Assembly: GCA_021803405.1 (NCBI GenBank) | Contig: JAJZLO010000019.1 | Coordinates: 1-16,675, forward strand | DNA: 16,675 nucleotides | Source of the DNA: Microcaldota archaeon | GTDB taxonomy: Archaea > Micrarchaeota > Micrarchaeia > Micrarchaeales > CABMGC01 | Direction: 5' to 3' | Shown here: one piece after another, positions 6,917-14,570 of the stretch | Layout: the number at the start of each line of letters is the position of its first letter | Position numbering within the stretch: position 1 is the stretch's first letter | Notes under the pieces: model-generated | What the model was told of the DNA's origin: nothing | Database searches by the model: none | What the model saw: only the letters and a program-made list of their open reading frames with translations | Program-made: the position numbers and the translations under genes

Positions 6917-7978
6917 TCAACAAGACTCATTTTTCAAGGAACATAGTGCGGTGTATGTTGTTTGTGGTAGCGCTTCGTATTGACAACCTATTATTACAGA
7001 TGGACTTGATGTTATATTATAATACTTTGCCAGTATTGCTTGCCTATTTATTGTAGTCCCAGCAGATGAAATACAAGAGCTAAGTTGAGTTATGTTTAAA
7101 CCTGAGTTCCTTGCTATAGAACTTAACAATGAAGATGACATATATGTATTTTCATAACTGCTGTTTAGCGTACTTGCAAAGGTATTGAATGACGATTGCT
7201 CAGATGCGCAGAAAAGATACTTTCCAAGCAGTGTTGCATTTGTTAAGCCCTTTGAGTTTGCTATTTCCTGCGAGTATTGTGTATATAATATATCTATATT
7301 TGTTAATACAGTTTTATTGAATTTTTTAGAGATATTTTGTAGGTAGTATAAACTATTTATGCTTCCTGGAGAGTAAGGATCTATAAACCAGTAAATTGGA
7401 GTTGTAGTAGAGTTAGTACATGAAACTTTATTGTTCAATTTTAAATAGCCATATCCTGCTACACTGCTATTTGTTATATTTAACGGTTTGATTGTTTGGA
7501 CAGAAGGAGTTATTTGATTAGTATTTGAATCGTTTATTATAGCTGAAAAAAGGAAGGAGTTATTTGAGTTTAGGTACTTCTCAGGGACCGTAACAAGCCA
7601 GCTTCTTGAACTAGATAAGTAAAATGCCTTTATTTTAGAGATATTTGCTATAAATGGAAGAAGAGATTCTTGGCCTGTAGTGGTACTATAACCTGCCAAA
7701 TATTGTTCAAATATTTTTTCTATTTGTGTTGCATTGTGCAATGGAGATATGCAAACACCATTCACATAACCATAAGAACATGAACTTGAGTTTTGTGTTT
7801 GATTCGTTATTATAACTATAGATTGCCTTGCATAAGATATATACAGAAGAAATGCAAAGGTTATAACTAATAATATTAGCAATGATATGTGTATGCCGTC
7901 AAGCCCTCCAAATCTTCCTATTGGCTTGATTATTATTTTAGGTTCATCATTCTTTTTTGATATTTTTCCTTTAGCCAT
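6917..7978 (-). CDS. Membrane-anchored DsbA/thioredoxin-like protein with SPGS in place of CPxC
   Basis: 353 residues: a basic cytoplasmic N-terminus (1-28), one membrane helix (about 31-49), an Asn/Ser-rich extracellular region with many N-x-S/T sites, and a C-terminal domain (about 190-350) with DsbA/thioredoxin-like layout: YWFIDPYSPGSINSL at the active-site position, a helical insert, the SSCISS turn, and a cis-Pro-like SSPSVIIGC before the last strands. In the active DsbA family the first motif would read DPYCPxC; here both cysteines are Ser (203 and 206), so a dithiol oxidase reaction by this site is not possible. Eight other cysteines remain (67, 76, 187, 257, 302, 332, 346, 353), probably as disulfides. 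The assignment rests on motif layout, not on a search. AGGGAT about 4 nt before the ATG suggests internal initiation on a transcript coming from argS and the tRNA. Confidence 0.7.
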   Translation of the reverse strand: MAKGKISKKNDEPKIIIKPIGRFGGLDGIHISLLILLVITFAFLLYISYARQSIVIITNQTQNSSSCSYGYVNGVCISPLHNATQIEKIFEQYLAGYSTTTGQESLLPFIANISKIKAFYLSSSRSWLVTVPEKYLNSNNSFLFSAIINDSNTNQITPSVQTIKPLNITNSSVAGYGYLKLNNKVSCTNSTTTPIYWFIDPYSPGSINSLYYLQNISKKFNKTVLTNIDILYTQYSQEIANSKGLTNATLLGKYLFCASEQSSFNTFASTLNSSYENTYMSSSLLSSIARNSGLNITQLSSCISSAGTTINRQAILAKYYNITSSPSVIIGCQYEALPQTTYTALCSLKNESC

Positions 7979-8003
7979 TAAAATCCCTTAATATTATTTA
8001 TAT

Positions 8004-8078
8004 CGGGTCTGACGGGATTTGAACCCGTGACCTTCGCCTTAGGACGGCACCGCTCTATCCAAGCTGAGCTACAGACCC
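8004..8078 (-). tRNA. tRNA-Arg (anticodon CCU)
   Basis: 75-nt cloverleaf without an encoded CCA. Acceptor GGGTCTG/CAGACCC pairs perfectly with discriminator G; D-arm GCTC/GAGC has the G18-G19-A20 loop; the T-arm is ACGGG-TTCGAAT-CCCGT. The anticodon loop GTCCTAA gives T33, anticodon CCT and A37, so it reads AGG. A20 and C35 are known arginine identity elements, in keeping with the argS gene just upstream. Odd features: position 32 is G rather than a pyrimidine, the anticodon stem has a G27-A43 mismatch and a U28-G42 wobble. No intron is needed to fold it. It begins 21 nt after the argS stop and ends 25 nt before the next ATG. Confidence 0.93.
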
Positions 8079-8099
8079 TTTTGAATTTCATATAATGAT

Positions 8100-9956
8100 T
8101 CACATTGAAGATAATGGTGTTATACCTAATAACATTAACATATTATATAATGTTTGTTTTGTTGCATAGACTATAGCTAAAAGCAACTGTTTTTGATCTC
8201 CAGAATTTAAAACGTTTATATTTTCATAGAACTTTCCAAATAATATAGATAACTCCATACAGTATTCGGCGATTATACTGGGTTTATACTCTCTTGCTGC
8301 TTTCAACACTATTGAGTGTGCTTTTGAGATTAATTTTATTAGCTCAAACCCTCTATCCCTTTGCATCTTTTTAAAATCATCGCTCTCTATCTTAATTGCT
8401 TTTAAGTACCCAGCCTTATCAAGTATCTTGCAAGCCCTAGCGTACATGTAAAGACAGTATGGTCCGCTGTTTGAGTTAAAGTCGAGGGCTTTATCCCAAT
8501 CAAAGACTAGTTTTTTAATTGGATCTATTCTTAAGAAATCAAACTTTATTGCCGCCAACGCTATTAATTTTGAAGATTTATGAACATCAACATCCTTAGA
8601 AATCTTGTCGGTTGAGATCATTATTTCTAGTGCTTTTTCGGTAACTGTTTTAAGAAGATCATCTGCGGTGTAATTTCTTTCATTTCCAAGCCATGTGCCG
8701 CTTCTTCCACTAATCTTACCTTCCTTTAAGCTTATTTCGCCATATGATATATGAATTAATGAATCTGCTTTATCCTTATCGATTAATTTAAGCGTATTTT
8801 TTAAGACATTCTGAGGTTCATTCTGTGCAGAGCCGATTATATTTATAACAAGATCCGCTCCCTTAAAGTTAAGCTCCTTTCCGTTTGGAGCCGTACTCAT
8901 AGCATAAGATGAATCTGGCTGCTTGATAAACTCAATGGTCTTAAAATTTGTTTGTATTATCCCTAGTTTCCACATATGAAAAGCTATATCCTTAGCAAGA
9001 TATGTTGGAACACCATTGCTTCTTAAAAGCACATTTCCATCCTCATCTGAAGCTTTTTTAATTACAACACAACCTTCAAGTTTTCCAGATAGCTTCTTTT
9101 CTATAATATTTTTATTGTTTAAAAGTTGCATGGTTTTTTCCAAGAGTTTCTCATTTAATATATCGCTTTCCCATAACAAAAGATCATGATATATACCATA
9201 ATTAAATGCAGTTTCATACTGTGCCATAACGCTCATTGAAGAAATTTCTCTTATCTCTTTTGCTTGCTTGCTTGATGTATTCTCCATACTTTTTAATAAA
9301 ACTTTAATCTCATCTTCTACACCTTGATCCTTAATGTGCTTATTTATCTCTACATACTTCTCCCCTAGAAACTGATCATATTTTTTTTCTTTTTGTTCCC
9401 ATTGAAGATGTTTTCTTCCCCAAAGTATTTCAGCCATTTGCAATCCTAAATCCTCTATATAATCTACGCGAATAATAGAGTATGAACAGAACTTTAATAT
9501 CTTTGATATTGAATCCCCTATTAGTGGATTTCTTGTATGTCCGACATGCCAGGGTTTATTTGGATTTACGCTTGGATACTCTATTAAGGCAGTCTTTCCT
9601 TTTCCAATATTTGATGAACCATATAACTCCTTGAATTTTATTACTTCATCTAAAACATATTCTGAGAAATACCTTACGTTAAATTTTGCGTTTATGTAAC
9701 CATTTAAGGTAGAGATCTCTTCTATCAATACAGAGTTATCCATATTGGTTGCTATATGCTCTGCAATCTCTTTTGGACTGCGTTTTAAAGAATTTGCAAT
9801 CCTAAAAGCAACAGATGAACTTATGTCGCGTTCATTTTCAATAGACAGTACTATTGAGTACTCTATTTCAGCATCATTAAGCCTTAAGTCAGGATAGGAT
9901 TTTTTAATGCTTTTATCAAGCATTGACTTGAAATTAAGAACAGTGTCAGTTTGCAT
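8100..9956 (-). CDS. argS: Arginyl-tRNA synthetase
   Basis: Class Ia synthetase of 618 residues that charges tRNA-Arg. In order: an N-terminal additional domain (about 1-110), the nucleotide-binding core with EYPSVNPNKPWHVGHTRNP (HIGH motif as HVGH, residues 137-140), the connective region, LRSNGVPTYLAKDIAFH, a degenerate KMSKS motif KISGRSG (414-420), and the C-terminal helical anticodon-binding domain from about 475 (DFNSNSGPYCLYMYARA), ending in LGITPLSSM as usual for ArgRS. Length is ordinary. The start ATG at 9956-9954 has no Shine-Dalgarno motif. The upstream 126 bp hold T-runs ending the previous gene and AT-rich palindromes near the expected promoter. tRNA-Arg(CCU) follows after 21 nt, so enzyme and substrate may share a transcript. 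Confidence 0.97.
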   Translation of the reverse strand: MQTDTVLNFKSMLDKSIKKSYPDLRLNDAEIEYSIVLSIENERDISSSVAFRIANSLKRSPKEIAEHIATNMDNSVLIEEISTLNGYINAKFNVRYFSEYVLDEVIKFKELYGSSNIGKGKTALIEYPSVNPNKPWHVGHTRNPLIGDSISKILKFCSYSIIRVDYIEDLGLQMAEILWGRKHLQWEQKEKKYDQFLGEKYVEINKHIKDQGVEDEIKVLLKSMENTSSKQAKEIREISSMSVMAQYETAFNYGIYHDLLLWESDILNEKLLEKTMQLLNNKNIIEKKLSGKLEGCVVIKKASDEDGNVLLRSNGVPTYLAKDIAFHMWKLGIIQTNFKTIEFIKQPDSSYAMSTAPNGKELNFKGADLVINIIGSAQNEPQNVLKNTLKLIDKDKADSLIHISYGEISLKEGKISGRSGTWLGNERNYTADDLLKTVTEKALEIMISTDKISKDVDVHKSSKLIALAAIKFDFLRIDPIKKLVFDWDKALDFNSNSGPYCLYMYARACKILDKAGYLKAIKIESDDFKKMQRDRGFELIKLISKAHSIVLKAAREYKPSIIAEYCMELSILFGKFYENINVLNSGDQKQLLLAIVYATKQTLYNMLMLLGITPLSSM

Positions 9957-9985
9957 ATAATCAATTTTTTTTAATGTAATTAATG

Positions 9986-10012
9986 TAATATATTAGGTTA
10001 ATTAATATATTA
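9986..10012 (-). promoter_or_regulatory. Paired AT-rich palindromes in the argS promoter region
   Basis: The 10-bp palindrome TAATATATTA occurs twice, at 9986-9995 and 10003-10012, centres 17 bp apart, just beyond a direct repeat of TAATGTAAT (9972-9980, 9981-9989). Either palindrome could be the TATA element: the nearer would start transcription around 9964, a few bases before the ATG; the farther around 9981. Dimeric regulators also bind such sites, but AT-rich sequence produces them easily by chance. Confidence 0.3.
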
Positions 10013-10020
10013 CTTATTAT

Positions 10021-10050
10021 GTTTTACAAAAAAAGCTTATTAAAAAATAT
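10021..10050 (-). terminator. Oligo-T terminator-like region after the YVTN surface gene
   Basis: On the minus strand there is a run of six T and then one of seven T between the stop codon of the propeller gene (10083) and argS. Archaeal polymerase pauses and releases at such tracts. The remainder of this 126-bp gap is AT-rich with no gene. Confidence 0.45.
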
Positions 10051-10082
10051 GTAAATACATAGTTGGTATTATTTATATAAAA

Positions 10083-13000
10083 TCAATTTGCCCTAAATAT
10101 GGCAACGCCGTTTGGAGCATTAAAACCTGATGTTATAGAACCGACAACATTGTTTGTACTTGTATTTATTATAATTACATTATCAGGTATACTTTTTCCA
10201 CATGCGATATTGCAGTTAGTAACATACGCATAAGCTCCGTTTGGAGAAATTGAGACACCGTATGGATGATTAATATCTGAGTTAATAGCACCAATAATAT
10301 TTTTAGACGTTGTATTAAATATAATTACGTTACCAGAATTAAAGTTAGTAATATACGCGTACTTACCATTTGGCGTTATCGAAATGGCAGTAGGATAATT
10401 GAAATCATTATTTATAGAGGCTATGACTGTTTTTGTAGTTGTATTAAATATAGTTAAATTATCAGGAAGTGAGTTCAGTCCATCTTTAAGATTTGATACG
10501 GTGACATATGCATCAGCTCCATTTGGAGAAAATGCAATTCCATGAAATTCATAACCCAAATTAGAATAGAGATCAAAAGTTCCTGAAACATCATTATTTG
10601 AGGTATTTAATATAGTTATATTATTGGAACCGATGTTGGTAACATATGCATAAGCTCCGTTTGGAGAAATTGCAATTCCAGAAGGTGCATTAAAAAGATT
10701 AGAGTTTATTGAACCGGTTATTTTATCTGTTGCTACATTAAATACTGTTATATTGTTAGTATTATAATTAGCTATATAACCATATGCACCGTTTGGTGAA
10801 ACTGCAACACCAGTAGGATAATTAAGAGAGTTAAGTATACCACTAGAAGAAACGTTTGCAGTTATCATTGTTGTTAGATTTATTACATCTACGCTATTTG
10901 TAAATTGACTTGCAACATAAAGTAAAGTTCCGGATGGATTTACGGCCAAGTCATTTAACCATTGATTACTAGTAGGTATTAAACCAGTAATATAATTAGA
11001 AAAAACACCAGATGAGGTGTTTATTATAGATATATTATTTAATTTGTAATTAGTTACATATGCATATGATCCTGAAGGATTGAAGGATATTGCAAGTGGA
11101 AATGGATATGTGTCTATGCTTTTTATTACTAAGTTTGTTGAGGTATTGATTAAGCTAATTGAATTGCTGTTTTGATTTACAACATATGCGCGAGTACCAG
11201 AAGGATTGAATACAACTGATATGGGTTCAGAACCGACAGATATTACATTTACTACAGAATTTGTTGCGGTGTTTATGACGCTAACTGTTGCTGCATTAAA
11301 ATTAGTAACATATGCAAGAGTACCGGATGGGTTGAATGCTACAGAACTTGGACCTGAACCTACTGTTATATTTTTAATTATAGAAAAGGTTGATGTGTTT
11401 ATTACGGCTATTGTATTACTACCACAGTTATTAGATGCATATGCATATGATCCTGAAGGATTGAACGAAACAGAAGATGGTGCAGTACACAGACCGCCTT
11501 TTCCAGGTCCACTTATATCTAAACTAGTTATAACAGTATTTGTTGAAAGATTTATTTTATTTACTACATCACCAGAACTTGCAACATACGCTAGAGTGCC
11601 AGAAGGATTTATGGAAATACCAGTAGCAGCTCCTGTGCCAGTAACTATTGTTTTTATAATAGAGTTAGTTTTTGGATTTATTACGCTTATATTCCCATTA
11701 GAATTGCTAACGGCATATACAAGAGTCCCGGAGGGGTTGAAGGCCACTAAGTATGGATCTGTTCCTACTCCAGTTATTGTTTTAGTTTGTGTATTTGCTT
11801 CTGAAAGTATTGAGATATTTATTATAGTTACATTATTTGATTGTAAATTTGTAACATAAGCAAAGGTACCTGAAGGATTTAATGTTACACTGACCGGAGT
11901 TAACCCTACAGGTAATGATTTAACTATTGAATTTGTCAATGTATTTATTATACTGATAGTATTATTGCCTGAATTAGTCAATAAAATGTATGGAGCAGTA
12001 GAATCAAAAGATAAACCAGATGGATCTGAATTATCACTAGTATGAATAGTATTTGATATAGTATATGTAGAAGTATTCATTACTTCTACCTTATTTAAAT
12101 TTGGATACTGTATACTGATATAAGCAAGAGTACCGGAAGGATTAAATGTAATACCTATAGGGACACTACTAGTATAAATTGTATTAGTTACAGTATTTGT
12201 TAATGTGTTTATTATAGCTATAGAGCTAGGATTTTGAATTGTTACATAGGCAAATGTACCAGATGGATTTACCATTACCGTGCCAGGTAGAGAGCTACCA
12301 CTACCTACAGTAATATTTTTTACTATTGTATTTGTATTGGTGTTTATTACACTAACAGTACCTGTGCCAGAATTTACTACGTAAGCATAAGCACCATTAG
12401 GATTAAACGCTACACTTACTGGAACTGTATTTGCTCCGATGATAATAGTATTAACAACCGCATTAACAGTTGTACTTATTACGCTTACAGTTCCTCCTTC
12501 ATTTGCGACATATGCAAGAGTGCCCGATGGGTTGAAGGCCACTGATTCTGGATTTGATCCCACAACTATCTGATTTGGAAATGGATAAATTGATGGATTT
12601 ATTTGACCTAAACTTGCTAAAGAATTTGTATCTGTATTTATAATGCTAATAGTATTTGATCCGGAGTTTGTCACATACGCGTAAGCACCGTTGGGCGAGA
12701 TTGCAACGCTACTTGGAGAACTAAAAGTTGCTGGAGATTCTATTAAAGCTCCGACCACAGAGTTTGTTGCCGTATTTATTACTACTGCATTATTAGATCC
12801 ATCATTAGTAACATAAGCATAGCTTTGACCAAAATTAATTACCGTTGTTAAAGAGGTTGTACTACTCGTAGTAGACGTAGTGGATGAGGTTGTTGAAGAA
12901 CTTGATGTTGAAAGATATGATACTGTAGTTGAGCTTGTCGTAGGAGTTACAGTTGCATTGCTAGGATAAACATAAGACAAAGAACTACCATCGGTGCTCA

Positions 13001-13511
13001 AAAGCAAAATATTTGAAGAGGTAGGACTACACTGCTTAGATGCACATTCATCATAATTTATTGAAAACTGAGGATTAAGTTGTGTTCCAAACTGTGGAGT
13101 ATATCCAAGTACATACGTAGTACAGGTCACTTTTTCTCCTGGATTTGCAGTTGTTGGAGTACATGTTCCGTTGTAATACTGCGATGTAGCGGTTAATTTT
13201 ATTTGTATATCTGAGTTTTTAGGGAAGTATATCGGTTTTCCAAGATTATTAGTAAATACCACAGTTGCAGTGGTTCCTAAAGAGTTTGTAGTTATAAGAG
13301 ATTGATAACATAATAAAGATGCAGTTATAGTACATTGCGATGGAAGAACAGAAGCATTTGAAGTACCTTTAGAAGTTAGAAAGTATACGGCAACAACTAT
13401 ACCTACAACAAGCAATGCCCAAAAATAAGTAGTGAGATACTCTAAAGCAGATTGGACTTTTTTCTCTCCTCGCAATTTTTTACGAACCTTTCGCATTTTA
13501 CCAGTTTTCAT
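10083..13511 (-). CDS. Giant surface protein: class III signal, Ser/Thr linker, about 20 YVTN beta-propeller repeats
   Basis: 1142 residues. A basic 19-residue leader precedes the class III signal QSALEYLTTYFWALLVVGI (20-38). Then come a Cys-bearing headgroup (Cys60, 68, 117, 130, 156, 161) resembling that of the Ig-like surface protein, a Ser/Thr-rich linker (about 190-224), and from residue 230 to the end about 20 units of about 45 residues of the YVTN type, consensus AYVTNxxSNTVSVINTxTN...VAFNPSG. YVTN repeats form beta-propellers and occur in archaeal S-layer and cell-surface proteins. Units 2-14 mostly end in NPSG, units 15-19 in SPNG or TPNG, suggesting two rounds of amplification. The protein stops at the end of a blade. 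I infer a cell-surface, glycosylated adhesion or matrix protein; the ligand is unknown. A TATA box about 27 bp before the ATG and no Shine-Dalgarno motif suggest a leaderless mRNA. Confidence 0.87.
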   Translation of the reverse strand: MKTGKMRKVRKKLRGEKKVQSALEYLTTYFWALLVVGIVVAVYFLTSKGTSNASVLPSQCTITASLLCYQSLITTNSLGTTATVVFTNNLGKPIYFPKNSDIQIKLTATSQYYNGTCTPTTANPGEKVTCTTYVLGYTPQFGTQLNPQFSINYDECASKQCSPTSSNILLLSTDGSSLSYVYPSNATVTPTTSSTTVSYLSTSSSSTTSSTTSTTSSTTSLTTVINFGQSYAYVTNDGSNNAVVINTATNSVVGALIESPATFSSPSSVAISPNGAYAYVTNSGSNTISIINTDTNSLASLGQINPSIYPFPNQIVVGSNPESVAFNPSGTLAYVANEGGTVSVISTTVNAVVNTIIIGANTVPVSVAFNPNGAYAYVVNSGTGTVSVINTNTNTIVKNITVGSGSSLPGTVMVNPSGTFAYVTIQNPSSIAIINTLTNTVTNTIYTSSVPIGITFNPSGTLAYISIQYPNLNKVEVMNTSTYTISNTIHTSDNSDPSGLSFDSTAPYILLTNSGNNTISIINTLTNSIVKSLPVGLTPVSVTLNPSGTFAYVTNLQSNNVTIINISILSEANTQTKTITGVGTDPYLVAFNPSGTLVYAVSNSNGNISVINPKTNSIIKTIVTGTGAATGISINPSGTLAYVASSGDVVNKINLSTNTVITSLDISGPGKGGLCTAPSSVSFNPSGSYAYASNNCGSNTIAVINTSTFSIIKNITVGSGPSSVAFNPSGTLAYVTNFNAATVSVINTATNSVVNVISVGSEPISVVFNPSGTRAYVVNQNSNSISLINTSTNLVIKSIDTYPFPLAISFNPSGSYAYVTNYKLNNISIINTSSGVFSNYITGLIPTSNQWLNDLAVNPSGTLLYVASQFTNSVDVINLTTMITANVSSSGILNSLNYPTGVAVSPNGAYGYIANYNTNNITVFNVATDKITGSINSNLFNAPSGIAISPNGAYAYVTNIGSNNITILNTSNNDVSGTFDLYSNLGYEFHGIAFSPNGADAYVTVSNLKDGLNSLPDNLTIFNTTTKTVIASINNDFNYPTAISITPNGKYAYITNFNSGNVIIFNTTSKNIIGAINSDINHPYGVSISPNGAYAYVTNCNIACGKSIPDNVIIINTSTNNVVGSITSGFNAPNGVAIFRAN

Positions 13512-13534
13512 TGAAGATATATAAAACCAATTAA

Positions 13535-13542
13535 TTTATATA
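13535..13542 (-). promoter_or_regulatory. Probable TATA box of the YVTN surface gene
   Basis: TATATAAA on the minus strand, centred about 27 bp before the ATG at 13511. The transcript would begin at or within a base or two of the start codon. No ribosome-binding motif precedes the ATG. Confidence 0.6.
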
Positions 13543-13638
13543 GTTAAGCTTTTTTAATCAAATAACCATATATTGAAATATTCCTTTTTAAGGTGCTTAT
13601 TTATATTTATCAGTGTCTAATAAAAATTAGAAGGGTTT

Positions 13639-13710
13639 GTATGGTAAGAAAGTGGTTGGGCCTTCCCGTGGCGCCTTTCTAAAAGTGGCGTCCTTCCACC
13701 ATAACCATAC
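13639..13710. ncRNA. Candidate structured non-coding RNA in intergenic GC-rich island
   Basis: This 72-bp island is about 51 % G+C (37 of 72) inside AT-rich intergenic DNA. Its ends are complementary (GTATGGT with ACCATAC). A GTGG/CCAC pair can stack inside, and two internal hairpins are possible: GGG-CCTT-CCC and CGCCTTT/AAA-GT-GGCG. No ATG-led frame of useful length or conserved protein motif is seen. On the plus strand a TATA-like TTTATATT (13600-13607) predicts a start near 13630, and a T-rich stretch (13711-13729) follows, so plus is slightly preferred. On the minus strand a weaker TTAATTAA lies upstream and a T-run downstream, so strand is left open. It lacks the TTCRANT T-loop of a tRNA, C/D boxes, and correct H/ACA spacing. 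It could also be a DNA element. Confidence 0.45.
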
Positions 13711-13729
13711 TTATTTTACTCTTGTTTTT
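13711..13729 (+). terminator. T-rich tract after the candidate RNA (plus strand)
   Basis: The plus strand directly after the closing stem is rich in T, ending in a run of five T. It fits archaeal oligo-T termination if the island is transcribed on the plus strand. The rest of the 272-bp gap (13512-13783) is AT-rich and holds only the promoter of the surface gene. Confidence 0.3.
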
Positions 13730-13783
13730 GACATTAATTAACTTTGGTTTAATAAATAATTAAGTTCTATATTTTAAGTAATT

Positions 13784-14425
13784 TTATAATCGTATAGAAT
13801 GAGTATGCCTAAATACTTTTTTACCATTTTTCATACCGTAAAGCGTATATGAATTAGTGGACTCTAAATGATGAGATGAGATAAAGGATGCAGCTAGTTT
13901 TTTATTGCTTAGATATACATCGTATCCATTGTCTGCTTCTTTTACTTTTGCTATGAACTCTCCTCTTATTTCAAAGTATCTACCTACACGCTCTATGAAT
14001 CTTTCCATCCTCTCATGATTACCTCTTAATTGCATGACAGCTTCGTAGTATGAACCGGCGCGCCTATTGCAGTTTTCACAAAGAGTTTTTTTGTACATCA
14101 GCTGTAGTTTTACCTCTACAGAAACATTCCTTCCGTTTACCTGTTTTGAAAAATAAACATCCGCAGTGGATTTTTCAGGATCATAGTCTATTAACTTTAC
14201 ATCGTAATTTTTAAACTGTACTTGAAGTACATCTTGAATATTTTGACCGGTATCTTTTACAAAACGGCCTTGGAGGCGTATCTTTCCGCAGTTTTTGCAT
14301 AGTATTACCTCTGCCGATGTAGGAGTTGTTTCAAGAAGTTCTTTTTCGGTGCATTTTTTGCAGAACTGACCATAGAACTGTATCTCTGTACTTGTACGAC
14401 CACAAGATGGACATTTCTTTGGCAT
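13784..14425 (-). CDS. nmd3: NMD3 family ribosome-associated zinc-finger protein
   Basis: Archaeal homologue of eukaryotic Nmd3, the 60S export adaptor; the archaeal role is probably in large-subunit biogenesis or quality control, but is not well established. Four CxxC pairs are visible (Cys5/8, 22/25, 43/46, 116/119), as in the NMD3 N-terminal zinc region, followed by RRAGSYYEAVMQLRG and a C-terminal domain ending in KVFRHTHSIRL, which matches the family end. From the chosen start the protein has 213 residues, short but within the range of archaeal forms, which lack the eukaryotic C-terminal export region. Start: ATG at 14425-14423 has GATGAT (14430-14435) 4 nt upstream, the spacing of other genes here, and the protein then begins MPKKCPSCGR as homologues do. 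ATG 14434, ATG 14464 and TTG 14476 are in-frame alternatives. TATA-like elements near 14514-14520 and 14533-14539 could serve it. Confidence 0.85.
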   Translation of the reverse strand: MPKKCPSCGRTSTEIQFYGQFCKKCTEKELLETTPTSAEVILCKNCGKIRLQGRFVKDTGQNIQDVLQVQFKNYDVKLIDYDPEKSTADVYFSKQVNGRNVSVEVKLQLMYKKTLCENCNRRAGSYYEAVMQLRGNHERMERFIERVGRYFEIRGEFIAKVKEADNGYDVYLSNKKLAASFISSHHLESTNSYTLYGMKNGKKVFRHTHSIRL

Positions 14426-14570
14426 TTTTATCATCGATGTATTAAAGGTAAATGCTTGCGGCATTCGTTTATGCAAAACAAGCAGTAAAATTAATAATTA
14501 AAGATTAATCAGTATATATTGGTAGGCAAGAGCTTTATAGATAACTGAACTTTCAAAAGTAGTAATGAAA

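Noticed and set aside
11206..11859. 217-codon open frame on the plus strand
   Set aside because: It lies antisense to the YVTN repeats and repeats with the same period; its sequence follows the reverse complement of the blade codons, so it is a shadow of the repeat structure.
10083..13511. Repeat pattern resembling a CRISPR or satellite array
   Set aside because: The units are about 135 bp, diverged, in frame and encode YVTN blades; there are no short identical repeats with unique spacers.
13639..13710. H/ACA guide RNA on the minus strand
   Set aside because: An ACA follows the closing stem, but the distance from the inner stem is about 11 nt rather than 14-15, and no clear kink-turn is seen.
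13639..13710. tRNA or split tRNA half
   Set aside because: The length and 7-bp closing stem are suggestive, but there is no TTCRANT T-loop or D-arm consensus on either strand.
14426..14476. N-terminal extension of NMD3 from TTG 14476 or ATG 14464
   Set aside because: The added residues resemble nothing in the family, and the ATG at 14425 has a ribosome-binding motif with the local 4-nt spacing; not fully excluded.
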